The translations under genes were made by a program, and so were the position numbers. Of a stretch of DNA of 64,000 nt, positions 9,658 through 20,780 are shown piece by piece. Position 1 is the stretch's first letter; each line of letters opens with the position of its first letter. The notes beneath the pieces are model-generated. The model was not told where the DNA came from. It made no database searches and saw nothing but the letters and a program-made list of their open reading frames with translations. Source of the stretch: Roseiconus nitratireducens (GTDB lineage Bacteria > Planctomycetota > Planctomycetia > Pirellulales > Pirellulaceae). The stretch is taken from contig NZ_VWOX01000002.1 of NCBI RefSeq assembly GCF_008629675.1, positions 1 through 64,000 of the forward strand, given 5' to 3'.

Positions 9658-10569
9658 ATGAAAACGTTAGACAACATCGACCAAGCCAGGTTCTTCGTGA
9701 CGCGTCTTCGCCGCGACCAGCAAACGGTCGGGCTGGTCCCGACGATGGGAGCGTTGCACGAAGGGCACCTTTCCCTGGTGGCCGAAAGTGTCCAGAAGTG
9801 TGACCGAACGGTCGCGACCATCTTCGTCAATCCGACGCAATTCTCTCCCGGAGAGGATCTGGACAAGTATCCGCGCACGCTTGCTGAGGATCTTCGCTTC
9901 CTGGAGGCTGCAGGCGCCGATGCCGTTTTCCTGCCGTCCACCGAGACGATGTACCCGCCGGGGTTCAGCACGATGGTGCGGCCGCCGCGCGTATCAGAAC
10001 CGTTGGAAGGCCGACACCGGCCGACCCACTTCGAAGGCGTTGCCACCGTCGTGTTGAAGCTGTTCAACATTGTTCCGGCCTCCGACGCCTTCTTCGGACT
10101 GAAGGACTACCAGCAGTATCGTGTGATCGAAGCGATGGTGCGAGATTTCAACCTGCCGATCGTTCTTCATGGGTGTGAGATCGTTCGCGAACCGGACGGG
10201 TTGGCGATGAGCAGTCGGAATCGTTATCTGGACCCGGATCAACGCGTCCGCGCTCGGTGTGTTCCGAGGGCGCTTCGCGCGGCCGAACAAGCCTTGTCGG
10301 CAGGTGAACGAGATGCCGAAGCGATCAACCGGAAAATGCAAGCCATCCTGGACGGCGACGATGATTCTGAAGGAGTTGACGCGATCGACTATGCGATGCT
10401 GGCCGATCCAATCACTTTGGAACCACTGAAGACGGTCGGCGACCATGCGGTCGCGCTGATCGCGGCCCACGTCGGAACGACGCGGTTGATCGACAACCTC
10501 CGCTGGAAGGTTCCTGAGGAAGATGATTCCCAGCCAGCCACGCCAACTGCCAAACCATTGTCCGAGTGA
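9658..10569 (+). CDS. panC: Pantothenate synthetase
   Basis: 303 residues. It condenses pantoate with beta-alanine at the expense of ATP (to AMP and PPi), the last step of pantothenate synthesis, in the cytoplasm. Diagnostic motifs are [10 protein letters not shown] (about 28-37, the nucleotidyltransferase HIGH-type motif), [35 protein letters not shown] and the KMSKS-equivalent AMSSRNRYL. Length is slightly above the usual ~280 because of a Ser/Thr/Pro-rich tail. Genes for panB and panD are not in the window. The next gene begins 44 bp downstream on the same strand. Confidence 0.97.
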   Translation: MKTLDNIDQARFFVTRLRRDQQTVGLVPTMGALHEGHLSLVAESVQKCDRTVATIFVNPTQFSPGEDLDKYPRTLAEDLRFLEAAGADAVFLPSTETMYPPGFSTMVRPPRVSEPLEGRHRPTHFEGVATVVLKLFNIVPASDAFFGLKDYQQYRVIEAMVRDFNLPIVLHGCEIVREPDGLAMSSRNRYLDPDQRVRARCVPRALRAAEQALSAGERDAEAINRKMQAILDGDDDSEGVDAIDYAMLADPITLEPLKTVGDHAVALIAAHVGTTRLIDNLRWKVPEEDDSQPATPTAKPLSE

Positions 10570-10613
10570 ACCACTCACTCGCCTTCCATTCATTCATTCC
10601 CAGTGATCACTCC

Positions 10614-11582
10614 ATGATTGAACGTATTTTGGTGACCGGCGGCGCCGGATTTCTCGGATCCTACCTGTGCGAGCGATTGGTCGATCAGGGGCACGATGTG
10701 ATCTGTCTGGACAATTTTTTCACCAGCCAGAAATCCAATGTCGCGGCGTTGCTCGACCGGCCAAACTTTGAACTGATCCGGCACGATATCACGCTGCCGA
10801 TCTTTTTGGAGGTCGACCAGATCTACAACCTGGCCTGCCCGGCTGCACCCGGCCACTACCAATACAACCCCATCAAGACGATGAAGACCAGTGTGATGGG
10901 AGCCATCAACATGCTGGGCATCGCAAAACGCTGTGGGGCCAGGATTCTGCAGGCCAGTACGAGCGAAGTCTACGGCGACCCCGAAGTTCATCCGCAGGTC
11001 GAATCGTATCGGGGAAGCGTCAACCCGATCGGGATTCGCGCTTGCTACGACGAAGGGAAGCGGGCCGCGGAAACCCTGTTCATGGATTACCACCGCAGCA
11101 ACAACGTGGACGTTCGCATCGTGCGGATTTTCAACACGTTCGGACCGCGCATGCACCCCTTCGATGGCCGGGTGGTTTCCAATTTCATCCGTCAGGCATT
11201 GGCCGATGAAGACATCACGCTGTTTGGCGACGGCTCGCAAACCCGATCGTTCTGCTACCGCGATGACCTGGTGGATGTGATCATCCGGATGATGAACCAG
11301 GACGATCTTGTGGGTCCCGTCAACATCGGCAATCCGGGCGAGTTCACGATCCGCGAGCTGGCCGAAAAGATCATCCAGCTGTCCGGTTCCTCCAGCCAAC
11401 TGGTTCACCGCCCGCTACCGTCGGACGATCCGACGCGACGTCGACCGGACATTAGCCTGGCGAAAAAGGAGTTGGGTTGGGAACCCAAGGTGCCACTGGA
11501 AGAGGGCTTGAAGCACACGATCGCCTGGTTCAAGTCGATCGATTTGAGTGACTACCGGCCCCCGACTCCCAATTATGCATGA
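10614..11582 (+). CDS. UDP-glucuronate decarboxylase-like SDR epimerase
   Basis: 322 residues from the ATG at 10614 ([15 protein letters not shown]); a GTG at 10566 would overlap panC and add a non-conserved leader. It is an extended short-chain dehydrogenase: the NAD-binding GGAGFLG at about 9-15, a TSE segment, and the YxxxK pair Tyr145/Lys149 in ACYDEGKR. The [27 protein letters not shown] and [11 protein letters not shown] blocks are typical of UXS, which turns UDP-glucuronate into UDP-xylose. Role: nucleotide-sugar supply for surface polysaccharide. A related UDP-sugar 4-epimerase is a less likely reading. Confidence 0.88.
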   Translation: MIERILVTGGAGFLGSYLCERLVDQGHDVICLDNFFTSQKSNVAALLDRPNFELIRHDITLPIFLEVDQIYNLACPAAPGHYQYNPIKTMKTSVMGAINMLGIAKRCGARILQASTSEVYGDPEVHPQVESYRGSVNPIGIRACYDEGKRAAETLFMDYHRSNNVDVRIVRIFNTFGPRMHPFDGRVVSNFIRQALADEDITLFGDGSQTRSFCYRDDLVDVIIRMMNQDDLVGPVNIGNPGEFTIRELAEKIIQLSGSSSQLVHRPLPSDDPTRRRPDISLAKKELGWEPKVPLEEGLKHTIAWFKSIDLSDYRPPTPNYA

Positions 11583-11733
11583 CGCGTCGGTCTGGCGGCC
11601 GGAAGCTCGGCACGATCCGGCGGACGTTCCGCAATTTTGACTCTGGGGGTGTTGCTGTGGCGGCCGGTCGCTGTGGTTAGAATTGGCCTCACGAGGTCCC
11701 ACCAAGCTTTCCCCAGCACTGCGGTCATCCGTC

Positions 11734-13230
<1,497 letters not shown>

Positions 13231-13336
13231 CACCGTCGGGTCAGGCTGATCATCAATTGGGGCATGCCGTGCATGCCGGTGCGGCGAGCAACGAACCTGT
13301 CATGCACAGCATGACCTACTGGAGTTGGGTGTTGGC

Positions 13337-13876
13337 TCACCGGCCGCCGCCGCCGGTGAGCGGCATGTGGGTGTAGTCCGTGACGACCCATTGCTCATCA
13401 GGCTCTTTCTGAAACGTCAAGATGACTCGGCGCGTGACGGGGATATTTTGCATGCCGCCGCGGGCCTGGCTCAACCGCACGCTGGCGTCCAGATCGACCG
13501 TCGCCTCCGGAGGAAAACTGCCCTCCACCATCCGGATCTGAATGTTGCCGGCTCGAACACGGGTGAATTCGTACTTCGGTAGTTCGGCCAGCGCCCTTTG
13601 CCGCGTCTCCGGGTCGCCGATCACGCTGACCGCGGTTTGGTGATCGTTCGCCTCGACCGCTCGAGCCGTTGTTTCGATCAGCCTCAGGATCTGTTCCCGA
13701 TCGGTCTCGATTTGTCCGGCGACGTAATAGGACAACGGAATCATCAAGACAAAGGGGATCGAGCCGAGCGCAAACCGGCGATCGCCTGATTGCAACCACG
13801 CGACGATCAGTGCCACGGCACAAATCCCCACCATGATCGCAAGCAGGGTGGGTTGTTCGGCAATGATGTTCCACAT
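13337..13876 (-). CDS. Small membrane protein, unknown function
   Basis: About 179 residues using the ATG at 13876 (MWNIIAEQPTLL); the longer frame upstream runs through a REP-like repeat and is not credible. Two membrane segments sit at about residues 9-28 and 37-55, followed by a soluble domain of ~115 residues with a strand-rich second half ending in WVVTDYTHMP. The soluble part resembles small SnoaL/NTF2-like or lumazine-binding folds in pattern only. It converges on the upstream sulfatase gene. Role unknown. Confidence 0.7.
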   Translation of the reverse strand: MWNIIAEQPTLLAIMVGICAVALIVAWLQSGDRRFALGSIPFVLMIPLSYYVAGQIETDREQILRLIETTARAVEANDHQTAVSVIGDPETRQRALAELPKYEFTRVRAGNIQIRMVEGSFPPEATVDLDASVRLSQARGGMQNIPVTRRVILTFQKEPDEQWVVTDYTHMPLTGGGGR

Positions 13877-13936
13877 GGTGATCGTCTGAATCAGCTGGGG
13901 GAAAGCGAACGACAAACAATCGCGCCGGACATGCCC

Positions 13937-14020
13937 TCCCCGCGTCGTCGCAAGCTCCTCCGCGACCCTCCCGGAAGGAGGGTGAAGCAAAGCTGCACGA
14001 CCTCCAAGCGGGAGGGTGAA
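13937..14020. repeat. REP-like GC repeat (second copy)
   Basis: Reverse-oriented relative of the unit at 1687-1740: CCGCGTCGTCGCAAGCTCCT then CGCGACCCTCCCGGAAGGAG, followed by a second half GACCTCCAAGCGGGAGGG. It lies between a helicase gene and a small membrane-protein gene, both read leftwards. Confidence 0.7.
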
Positions 14021-14096
14021 GTGGCGAAACGCGGGTCACAATTTCTGGCTGGACGACCCAGCTAGCAGGATACCACGAATGAACCTGCGGAGCCGG

Positions 14097-17000
14097 TCAG
14101 GAGAGATCGCCGGCTTTGATCAGGCGGATCAAATCTTCGGTTTCCATCTTCGCGGCACGATCGGTTCCGTCCAGCACCCCCGCAACCAGTTCGCGTTTGT
14201 CCGCATGCATCTCCAGGATTTGTTCCTCGATGGTTCCTGACGCCACCAGACGGTAGACCGTGACGGGACGATCCTGACCGATGCGGTGGGCGCGGTCGGT
14301 CGCCTGATCTTCCACCGCGGGATTCCACCAGGGATCCAGGTGGATCACATAGTCGGCCGCCGTCAGATTCAACCCGGTCCCGCCCGCTTTCAACGAGATC
14401 AGGAACAGATCACCCTCACCGGCTTGAAATGCATCGACGCGCCGCTGGCGTTCCTTCGCGGGTGTTGCTCCGTCCAGGTATTGATAGGTGATCCCACGCT
14501 CATCCAGCAGTTCACGAATCAAACCTAAGTGTTTGACAAACTGACTGAAGATCAACGCTCGGTGATCCCCGTCGCGAAGCTCATCGATCAACGAACTCAG
14601 CAGCGTCAGCTTCGCACTTCCGCGGCTCCACATTCGGTCGACCAACCGCGGGTGACAGGCCAATTGACGCAATTTGGTCAACCAAGCCAAGGTTCGCATC
14701 CGGTGTTCGCCGGGCTGGTCGATCCCGCCGGAAAGTTCCGCCAACGCCTCCATTCGGGCGTCGTCGTAGCGCTGTCGCTCTTCCCCGCTGAGGTGCGCCT
14801 GCAGGGTAATCTCGGTCCGCGGTGGGAGTTCGCGAAGAACCTTTTCTTTGGTCCGGCGGAGGATGAATGGGCGAACCAAACGGGCCAAAGACTCGCGTCG
14901 TTCCGCATCCTTATGACGCTCAATCGGATCGGCGAACCGGTTGCGAAATCGGTCCCAGGATCCGAGTAAACCCGGGCTGATCGTCCGCATCAAACTCCAC
15001 AGTTCGCCCAAATGGTTTTCCAGGGGCGTTCCAGAGAGGGCGATCCGCCAATCGGCATCGATGTCACGAATGGCCCGCGCCGTCTTCGTCTGCGCGTTCT
15101 TGATGAATTGGGCTTCGTCCAGCACCAGGGTGTGCCAGTGCCGCGACGCGAACCGCCGCGCGTCTCGTTGAACGAGTTGATAGCTGACGATCAACAAGTC
15201 ACCGGGGCCGGCAGATTCGATCAAGTGTTGACGATTGCCTTCACGATACAGCTTTGGATTCAGCCCCGGAGAGAACCGCTCGGTTTCTCGAACCCAGTTG
15301 TCGCCGACACTGGTCGGGGCCACCACCAACGCGGGCCCCTCGGCCGCCCGTTCGACCAGCACGCCTAACGTTTGAACCGTTTTCCCCAACCCCATGTCAT
15401 CGGCCAACACGCCACCGACGCCCCAGCGGCTCAACCGAGACAGCCAACGGAAACCTTCCAACTGATAGTCGCGAAAGCTGACATCCAGCGTGTCCGGCGG
15501 CTCGGGATGGAAATCCGCCAGCGACTCCAGTCGATGGATCGTTTCGTGCCACCGTGCGGTCGCTTCCAACGGAACATCGGCACCGATCAATTCCTGCACC
15601 GCCGGCACAGCGGCATCTGCCACTTTCAAGTTGCCGCGATCCGAAACCAGTGTGTCGCCAAGCTGTTCCAATCGTTTGCGGAAGGCATCGCTAATCTTGG
15701 CAAACTCTCGGTCACCCACGCGGACCAACGCCCGGCGCTCGGTCACCGCCGCCAGCAGGTCCGCCAACTTGATTTCACGACCATCCACCGACACCGTCCC
15801 GCTCAGACCAAACCAATCCTTCGAATCGTCGATTTGGACGCGTAATGCCGACGGCGTGATCTCTCCGCGAACGCGGATGGTTTCGCCTTCCGGCCAGATC
15901 ATGCGGGGGGCCGAGTCGCCGGCTTCGTAAAGCCGAGCCAACAGGTCCAGGGCCTGATCATCGGTCTCAGCCACCCAGCTCCAAGGTTCGTCCGGCGACA
16001 GCGAGTCGATCCCGAACCGCGTTACAACTTCGTTGGCCCGCTGACGTTCCGATTTGGTATCGCGTCGCAATCGGATCGGCCCCTCCTCGGTGATGGCCGG
16101 AACAATCGCGGGCTCCTGACCGGGACGCAGCATGTCCTGCAAACGTGCGTCAAACACCGACAGCCGGACGAACATGCCGGCCCCACCGCGTGGCCGCATC
16201 TCAAAGACGAGCTCCGCCTCAACCTCCTCCAACGGTCCGGCCAATTGATCGGGCAATTCGACCCGCACCAGACTGCCGACCTCGCCGATCCGCATGGTCA
16301 GCTGGTGAGCGGTTTCATCGTCCAGCAAGACTTCTTCCAGATCACTCTTCAGCAGATAGGAAATCAGCCGCGTGGCGCGGCGATCGCGAAGCGCCGCGAG
16401 AACCAGGCGGTTCCCCTCGGTTTCGGCAATCAAAACGACTGGTTGAGCCGGATGCAGATTTCCCAACACCAATTCGCACCGGCGGATGTCCAAGTCGACT
16501 CCCGGGACGCGAATCCCGACGCGGTACAACGTCTGCCGCTGGGACGGTTCGGATTCCCTCTGGATTTGAAGCTCACCGGATCGCTCTTCATCGTCAAGCG
16601 AATCGATCTCCACCGGTTCCAGGACGATCGAAATCTCTCCCCGAACGACGTCGATCGGAGTCGCCGACGCGTCATCCCAGGCCACGTTGGGGTGCCCGAC
16701 CAGCAGGTCGACCGCCTGGAACAGGTTGTAGTGTTCCCGGTTCATGTCGTAACCGGGCTGGGACGTCAGGGCTGCGACTTGACCGTCGATCGGATCCGTC
16801 TCGGTCTGCTGGCGCAACAGTTCGAATGCAGGCGTTTGTCGCCCCTTGGACCAGCCCTTGGAATTCTTCTTGGCTTTCTGAACGAACGGATTGATCGTCA
16901 CGGGCCCGTAGAGCTGGCTGTTAGCGATCTTGATCCGCCACTGGACTCGCGACGTGGCGTCCTTTGATCGGCCGTGCGCCTCATCAGCCAACTTCAACAG

Positions 17001-17471
17001 CTGGCCAACCACCTCCCGTCCGGCGGCAACGGTGTCGGTTTTCAGCTCGCTCAGGAACAGCAACACTTCCTCGCTGGTCCGCCGCGACAACTGCTCATGC
17101 ATCCACCAGGCAATCGCCAGCGTGCAGCTGCATTTGGCCCGCCCCGGCATCGACTTGGCGACCCGCTGGAACTGCTGGCAGTCACACCGCACCTCGGTCT
17201 GCAACGAAAGATCCAGTGCGGAATCCCGCGGCCCGTCATCATCCAAATCCGGTGTCACCGTCAAAGTCACCAGATAGGGAGGCTTCCGGTTGGGCCGCAG
17301 CCGGAACTCAAATGTCAACGTGCCGTCGACCTGTGAGAACTTGGGGGCATCCACCTTCAACATCGCGGCTCGCTTGTCCAACGACTCATCATGATCGTCG
17401 ACCAGCCTTGATATTGCTTCTCCCAAGACCATCCCGAATGCGGTGGGCAGGTTGTCCGCAATCAAATCCAT
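14097..17471 (-). CDS. SNF2-family helicase with SWIM-like zinc finger
   Basis: 1124 residues from the ATG at 17471; a TTG at 17510 would add 13. Order: an N-terminal segment with a SWIM-like motif near 95-120 (CDC...KCSC, where the usual final His is replaced by Cys), a long beta-rich middle, then the SNF2 motor. Walker A is DDMGLGKT near 690, motif II is DEAQ near 785, and the C-terminal RecA lobe has LIFSQFVKHL, SLKAGGTGLNL and DRAHRIGQ. It should be an ATP-driven DNA translocase that remodels protein-DNA complexes. Bacterial members are often linked to transcription recycling (RapA-like) or mobile-defence loci; no such partner is next to it here. Confidence 0.9.
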   Translation of the reverse strand: MDLIADNLPTAFGMVLGEAISRLVDDHDESLDKRAAMLKVDAPKFSQVDGTLTFEFRLRPNRKPPYLVTLTVTPDLDDDGPRDSALDLSLQTEVRCDCQQFQRVAKSMPGRAKCSCTLAIAWWMHEQLSRRTSEEVLLFLSELKTDTVAAGREVVGQLLKLADEAHGRSKDATSRVQWRIKIANSQLYGPVTINPFVQKAKKNSKGWSKGRQTPAFELLRQQTETDPIDGQVAALTSQPGYDMNREHYNLFQAVDLLVGHPNVAWDDASATPIDVVRGEISIVLEPVEIDSLDDEERSGELQIQRESEPSQRQTLYRVGIRVPGVDLDIRRCELVLGNLHPAQPVVLIAETEGNRLVLAALRDRRATRLISYLLKSDLEEVLLDDETAHQLTMRIGEVGSLVRVELPDQLAGPLEEVEAELVFEMRPRGGAGMFVRLSVFDARLQDMLRPGQEPAIVPAITEEGPIRLRRDTKSERQRANEVVTRFGIDSLSPDEPWSWVAETDDQALDLLARLYEAGDSAPRMIWPEGETIRVRGEITPSALRVQIDDSKDWFGLSGTVSVDGREIKLADLLAAVTERRALVRVGDREFAKISDAFRKRLEQLGDTLVSDRGNLKVADAAVPAVQELIGADVPLEATARWHETIHRLESLADFHPEPPDTLDVSFRDYQLEGFRWLSRLSRWGVGGVLADDMGLGKTVQTLGVLVERAAEGPALVVAPTSVGDNWVRETERFSPGLNPKLYREGNRQHLIESAGPGDLLIVSYQLVQRDARRFASRHWHTLVLDEAQFIKNAQTKTARAIRDIDADWRIALSGTPLENHLGELWSLMRTISPGLLGSWDRFRNRFADPIERHKDAERRESLARLVRPFILRRTKEKVLRELPPRTEITLQAHLSGEERQRYDDARMEALAELSGGIDQPGEHRMRTLAWLTKLRQLACHPRLVDRMWSRGSAKLTLLSSLIDELRDGDHRALIFSQFVKHLGLIRELLDERGITYQYLDGATPAKERQRRVDAFQAGEGDLFLISLKAGGTGLNLTAADYVIHLDPWWNPAVEDQATDRAHRIGQDRPVTVYRLVASGTIEEQILEMHADKRELVAGVLDGTDRAAKMETEDLIRLIKAGDLS

Positions 17472-17660
17472 ACTCAAATCCAGTTCCCCACTCCGCGGTC
17501 TCGTTTCCAATTCCAGTGACCTAGTGCCCGCCGGGTGTCATTCCAAAACCCGTGGCCAACCCGCTATTCTATCGATACCGTCGCCGACCGCGATGCCCTT
17601 GCGGCTGCCAGCAGCGGCCAGTCGGGAAATTCTTCATGGTCCCCTAACGAGTGGAAACGA

Positions 17661-18023
17661 ATGCCCAAATTGACAGTTGAAGGCGTAGGAACGTTCGAGA
17701 TCGAGGAAGGTAAACGCCTGGTCAAGGCACTCGTCGAAGATGCCGGAACCGATCAGCTTCACGCTTGCGGCGGTGTAGCGAAATGCACCACCTGCCGTGT
17801 CGAATTCGTCGAAGGTGAGCCCGAAAAAATGACGCAGGCGGAGAAAGACACTCTTCGGGCGCGTGAGGTGACCGGAGCGGGTGTCCGTTTGAGTTGTCAA
17901 ATCGCCTGTGAGCAGGACATGTCGGTCAAGTTGATCAGCCGGCTGGAGGGCAGCGGCCGGAAAGATGCCGGATCGCCCGTCGCCGACCAGATCGAACCGC
18001 CGCCGGTCTGGACCGAGAAATGA
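17661..18023 (+). CDS. 2Fe-2S ferredoxin (adrenodoxin/plant-type fold)
   Basis: 120 residues from the ATG at 17661 (MPKLTVEGVG); longer starts add a Ser-rich stretch with no family likeness. Cluster ligands are clear: Cys36-x5-Cys42-x2-Cys45 in HACGGVAKCTTC and a fourth Cys79 in RLSCQ. An extra Cys83 follows. It is a small electron carrier; the partner reductase is not in the window. The C-terminal ~25 residues are a Pro-rich tail. It is divergent from the SNF2 gene, and the two starts are about 190 bp apart. Confidence 0.92.
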   Translation: MPKLTVEGVGTFEIEEGKRLVKALVEDAGTDQLHACGGVAKCTTCRVEFVEGEPEKMTQAEKDTLRAREVTGAGVRLSCQIACEQDMSVKLISRLEGSGRKDAGSPVADQIEPPPVWTEK

Positions 18024-18154
18024 TTCCCTTGTCGGCTCCGGACGGCGGACAGGCTGCCACCGTTCCGCCAGCCGGTTGAACAAAACTCGCATCCGCCGAG
18101 AGCATCCGCCCGTGGGGGCCCAGCCACCACGCGCTGGTGAATCGAACGCTCTGA

Positions 18155-18247
18155 TGGACAGCGGAACATTGCGTGAGCCGCGTTGCGTTAGCGGCGGGTT
18201 CTTCGCACCAACCGGCGGCGAGCGCCTCGCCGCTCAGTGCACAACGG
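18155..18247 (-). mobile_element. Degenerate MITE-like copy
   Basis: Opens with TGGACAGCGGAACATTGCGT, close to the element end TGGACAGCGCCACTTTGGGT, then runs GAGCCGCGTTGCG, GGCGGGTTCTTC, ACCGGCGGCGAGCGCCT and GCCGCTCAGTGCAC. This is the reverse of the 47657-47785 copy with many substitutions. The far end is lost. It lies in the gap between the ferredoxin and kinase genes. Confidence 0.65.
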
Positions 18248-18307
18248 AGTCTTCACACGGCACGCTCATGCCCCGTTCGATAAGGACCGTGGTGACGAGG
18301 CCCCTGC

Positions 18308-19816
18308 TCAGTAGGTGCCCAGGGGACGGCGTTCGACGCCTGCCAGCACGTGCATCAGGGCCGCGCGTAGTTCGCGGACTTTCAGGGGCAGCGCCAGCAT
18401 CTTTCGGCGTGGGCCGCGCTTTGCTTCCGAAATGATCCGCGTTTGCCGCCGGTCGGCCAACAGGATCGAAGGGATTTCGCAGGTGTGCTCGTCGCTGGCA
18501 AACTTGTTGTAGGCCTCCAAGGCCAATGATCCGAGTTCCGCAGCGCTGAAAATCACGCAATCGGCGGGCGGCTCTTCCCCCGGTTCGAATCGTGCCAGGG
18601 CACGGTTGGGATCCTGGATGATCAGCACGCGGTAGCCGCGAGATTTCAGCCGCTCGCGAATCGCATTTTGCAATCCCGCCTTGGACTCTACCAGCATCAC
18701 GACGTAACCCTCCCCCTCATCGGTCGGAATGTCGTCGTCCTCGTATTGCGCGCCGATGCCTTCTTTGTTATCCGCCGCCGCAGCGCTGCTGGGGCCCTTC
18801 TCCAAAATGTCCATCGTCCGTTTGACTTCCGCCTGCAGCGCCGCAGCCGACTGGATCCGCTTTTGCGGATTGAACTCCATTGACCGCTGGATCAGTTGGT
18901 TGACGACACCGGGGACGTCGGGAACCAGTTCGTGGATGGGTTTGATCTGTTGGAATCGCGAAACGTTCAATCGCGCCAGTCGGTCCCGCGTTTCTGTCAA
19001 TGCGGGCTCGCCGGCAATCATGTGGTACAGCATGTTGCCCGCAAAAAAGACGTCGCTGCGGGGGTCGTCCTTGCGAACACCGGTTCCCCGTTCCAAGGCG
19101 GCGTAGTCGATGGCCCGGGCGTTGGGACAGTCCGCGATTTGATCGGGATTCTTCCGGTCACTCAGTGACGCCAATCCAAAGTCGACCAACTTGGCTTTTC
19201 CGTCAGAGGAGATCAACACGTTGGAGAGCTTCAAGTCGCGGTGCGAGATTCCCTGGCCGGCGGCATGCGCCAAGCCTCCCGCGATCTCGTGCATCAACCT
19301 CAACGCCAGGTCGACCGGAAGCTTTCCACGGATTCGAACCAGATCCCGAAGCGTCTGGCCTTCGACGAACTCCATCACCAAAAAAGGATTTCTCGCGTCG
19401 GCAACCACTTCGAAAATGCTGACGATGTTCGGATGCCGCAATTTCAAGCCCATCTGGCCTTCACGAAGGAACTGTTCCATTTCCTTCGGTTCGTCACGAA
19501 ACCGCTTTCGCAAGACTTTGACGGCGAAAACTTCTCCATCCTTGCTGGCCCGATAGACCCGGGCAAAGGTCCCTGCACCGATCAGGTACAGCACCTTGTA
19601 GTCACCGTAGAAGTAACCGCTGCGGTCACCCTTCAAGATTTTTTCGGTCTGCAGCGTCGAGACGAAGCCGCGTCGCTGCATCAGCTTCACCACATCCTCC
19701 ATGGTGGTGTTTTCGCCTCCGCTCAGCTCGCCATAGGCGCGCTCCACCTCCTGCCGAGAGGCGAGACCAAGGTCCACGATACGGCGAGCGAAGCCTTCGG
19801 GAGTGAGGTTTTCCAT
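18308..19816 (-). CDS. Ser/Thr protein kinase with C-terminal pseudo-receiver
   Basis: 502 residues. An N-terminal helical segment (1-65) precedes a Hanks-type kinase: glycine loop GAGTFARVY near 80-88, Lys100 in AVKVL, the catalytic loop HRDLKLSN at 192-199 and DFG at 212-214. These catalytic residues look intact. The C-terminal ~130 residues (from GYVVMLVESK) have the strand pattern of a response-regulator receiver, but the usual acidic pair, phospho-acceptor Asp and Lys appear replaced (VES, DCVIFSA, LPLKV). It is cytoplasmic with no transmembrane helix. It probably phosphorylates proteins using a phosphorylation-independent regulatory tail; targets are unknown. Confidence 0.88.
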   Translation of the reverse strand: MENLTPEGFARRIVDLGLASRQEVERAYGELSGGENTTMEDVVKLMQRRGFVSTLQTEKILKGDRSGYFYGDYKVLYLIGAGTFARVYRASKDGEVFAVKVLRKRFRDEPKEMEQFLREGQMGLKLRHPNIVSIFEVVADARNPFLVMEFVEGQTLRDLVRIRGKLPVDLALRLMHEIAGGLAHAAGQGISHRDLKLSNVLISSDGKAKLVDFGLASLSDRKNPDQIADCPNARAIDYAALERGTGVRKDDPRSDVFFAGNMLYHMIAGEPALTETRDRLARLNVSRFQQIKPIHELVPDVPGVVNQLIQRSMEFNPQKRIQSAAALQAEVKRTMDILEKGPSSAAAADNKEGIGAQYEDDDIPTDEGEGYVVMLVESKAGLQNAIRERLKSRGYRVLIIQDPNRALARFEPGEEPPADCVIFSAAELGSLALEAYNKFASDEHTCEIPSILLADRRQTRIISEAKRGPRRKMLALPLKVRELRAALMHVLAGVERRPLGTY

Positions 19817-20087
19817 ATCCGAACAGCAGTTGCAGAAAATTGGGCGAAGGTGCAGATGATATTTGCCCGCAAATGATCATTCCGCTCTGGTCACGAGGCA
19901 ACGCACTATTTTGCAACAATTTACCCGAAAAGACATCGGCATTTGCGGCCAAATGCGATGCTCCGCGGCGGGAACGCACCCCATCCCCGCCGGTTGAGGA
20001 TCAAGTCGTGCTCGGCGCACGTGCGACGCCGGCGTCCGACCGCGAACGCCGCGGGACTGCCAAGCCGCCATCCCCGAAGATGGGGGG

Positions 20088-20450
20088 CTACTTTGCCAGC
20101 TGTTCCAGCGTGGTCAATGCCGCCTTGGCCTCTTCGATGCTACCGATCTCCTCGACCACCTTCTTCAATTTGATCAACGATTCAACCGAGACGGTGTCAC
20201 CGGACTTCTTGGTCGCGGGACGCGTCATCGAAGTGGTCTTATTCTTGGAACCGGCCGGACGGCCACGACGGCGTGCTGGCCCCTTCTTTTTCTTGCTGGT
20301 GGACTTCACGGTGCTGACGAATTGAGCACTGACGTCAACGCCTTTGGATTTCATCGCGTCGACGATCTCACGAGGTTTTGCCCCGGGGTGGTCCTTCAAA
20401 TAATCACGGATTTCTTTGGACTTGTTGGGGGTGCTCTTCTTTTTGGCCAT
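20088..20450 (-). CDS. Small basic DNA-binding protein (winged-helix-like plus AT-hook-like)
   Basis: 120 residues from the ATG at 20450 (MAKKKSTPNK). Residues ~8-55 (SKEIRDYLKDHPGAKPREIV...) look like a winged-helix or H1-like HTH module. A Lys/Arg-rich linker follows with an AT-hook-like GRPAGSKNK within RRRGRPAGS. The last ~40 residues (SVESLIKLKKVVEEIGSIEEA) form an amphipathic helix pair. Such proteins recur in planctomycetes as likely nucleoid or chromatin-like factors. Function is inferred; no target is known. Confidence 0.75.
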   Translation of the reverse strand: MAKKKSTPNKSKEIRDYLKDHPGAKPREIVDAMKSKGVDVSAQFVSTVKSTSKKKKGPARRRGRPAGSKNKTTSMTRPATKKSGDTVSVESLIKLKKVVEEIGSIEEAKAALTTLEQLAK

Positions 20451-20780
20451 AATCTGTTTGTCTCCGATTCTGCCGGATGATCCATCATCCACAGCAAAAT
20501 AACCCTTTAAGGAAATTCAAAGCCGTCCGCGACCAGAGACCAAATCTCTCTTGATGACATCATCGGATAGTCACAGCATCGAATGTGCTGACCAAGAAAA
20601 GCGCGAGTTGCCCCCAAGTCTCACCGTAGTCGGTCGAACGGCAACTTCACGTAAAATAGGGCTAAGTGTTGCACTGTCAATCGTAGTAGACGCCCTGCTT
20701 GGGAACATGTGCGAAGATTATGCGAATGTGCGGTCATACCTACACTTTTTTGCGATCCGTGAACGCTTCCGAGACGCAAG
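20451..20780. other. Intergenic region, nothing recognisable
   Basis: 330 bp between argS and the small basic protein gene, both on the minus strand. I see no repeat, hairpin with a U-tract, or RNA motif. It must contain the promoter for the basic protein gene. A plus-strand open frame entering argS is a shadow. Confidence 0.3.

Noticed and set aside
17511..17660. Upstream start of the ferredoxin at 17535
   Set aside because: The added sequence is Ser-rich and lacks family likeness; the ATG at 17661 starts the conserved strand.
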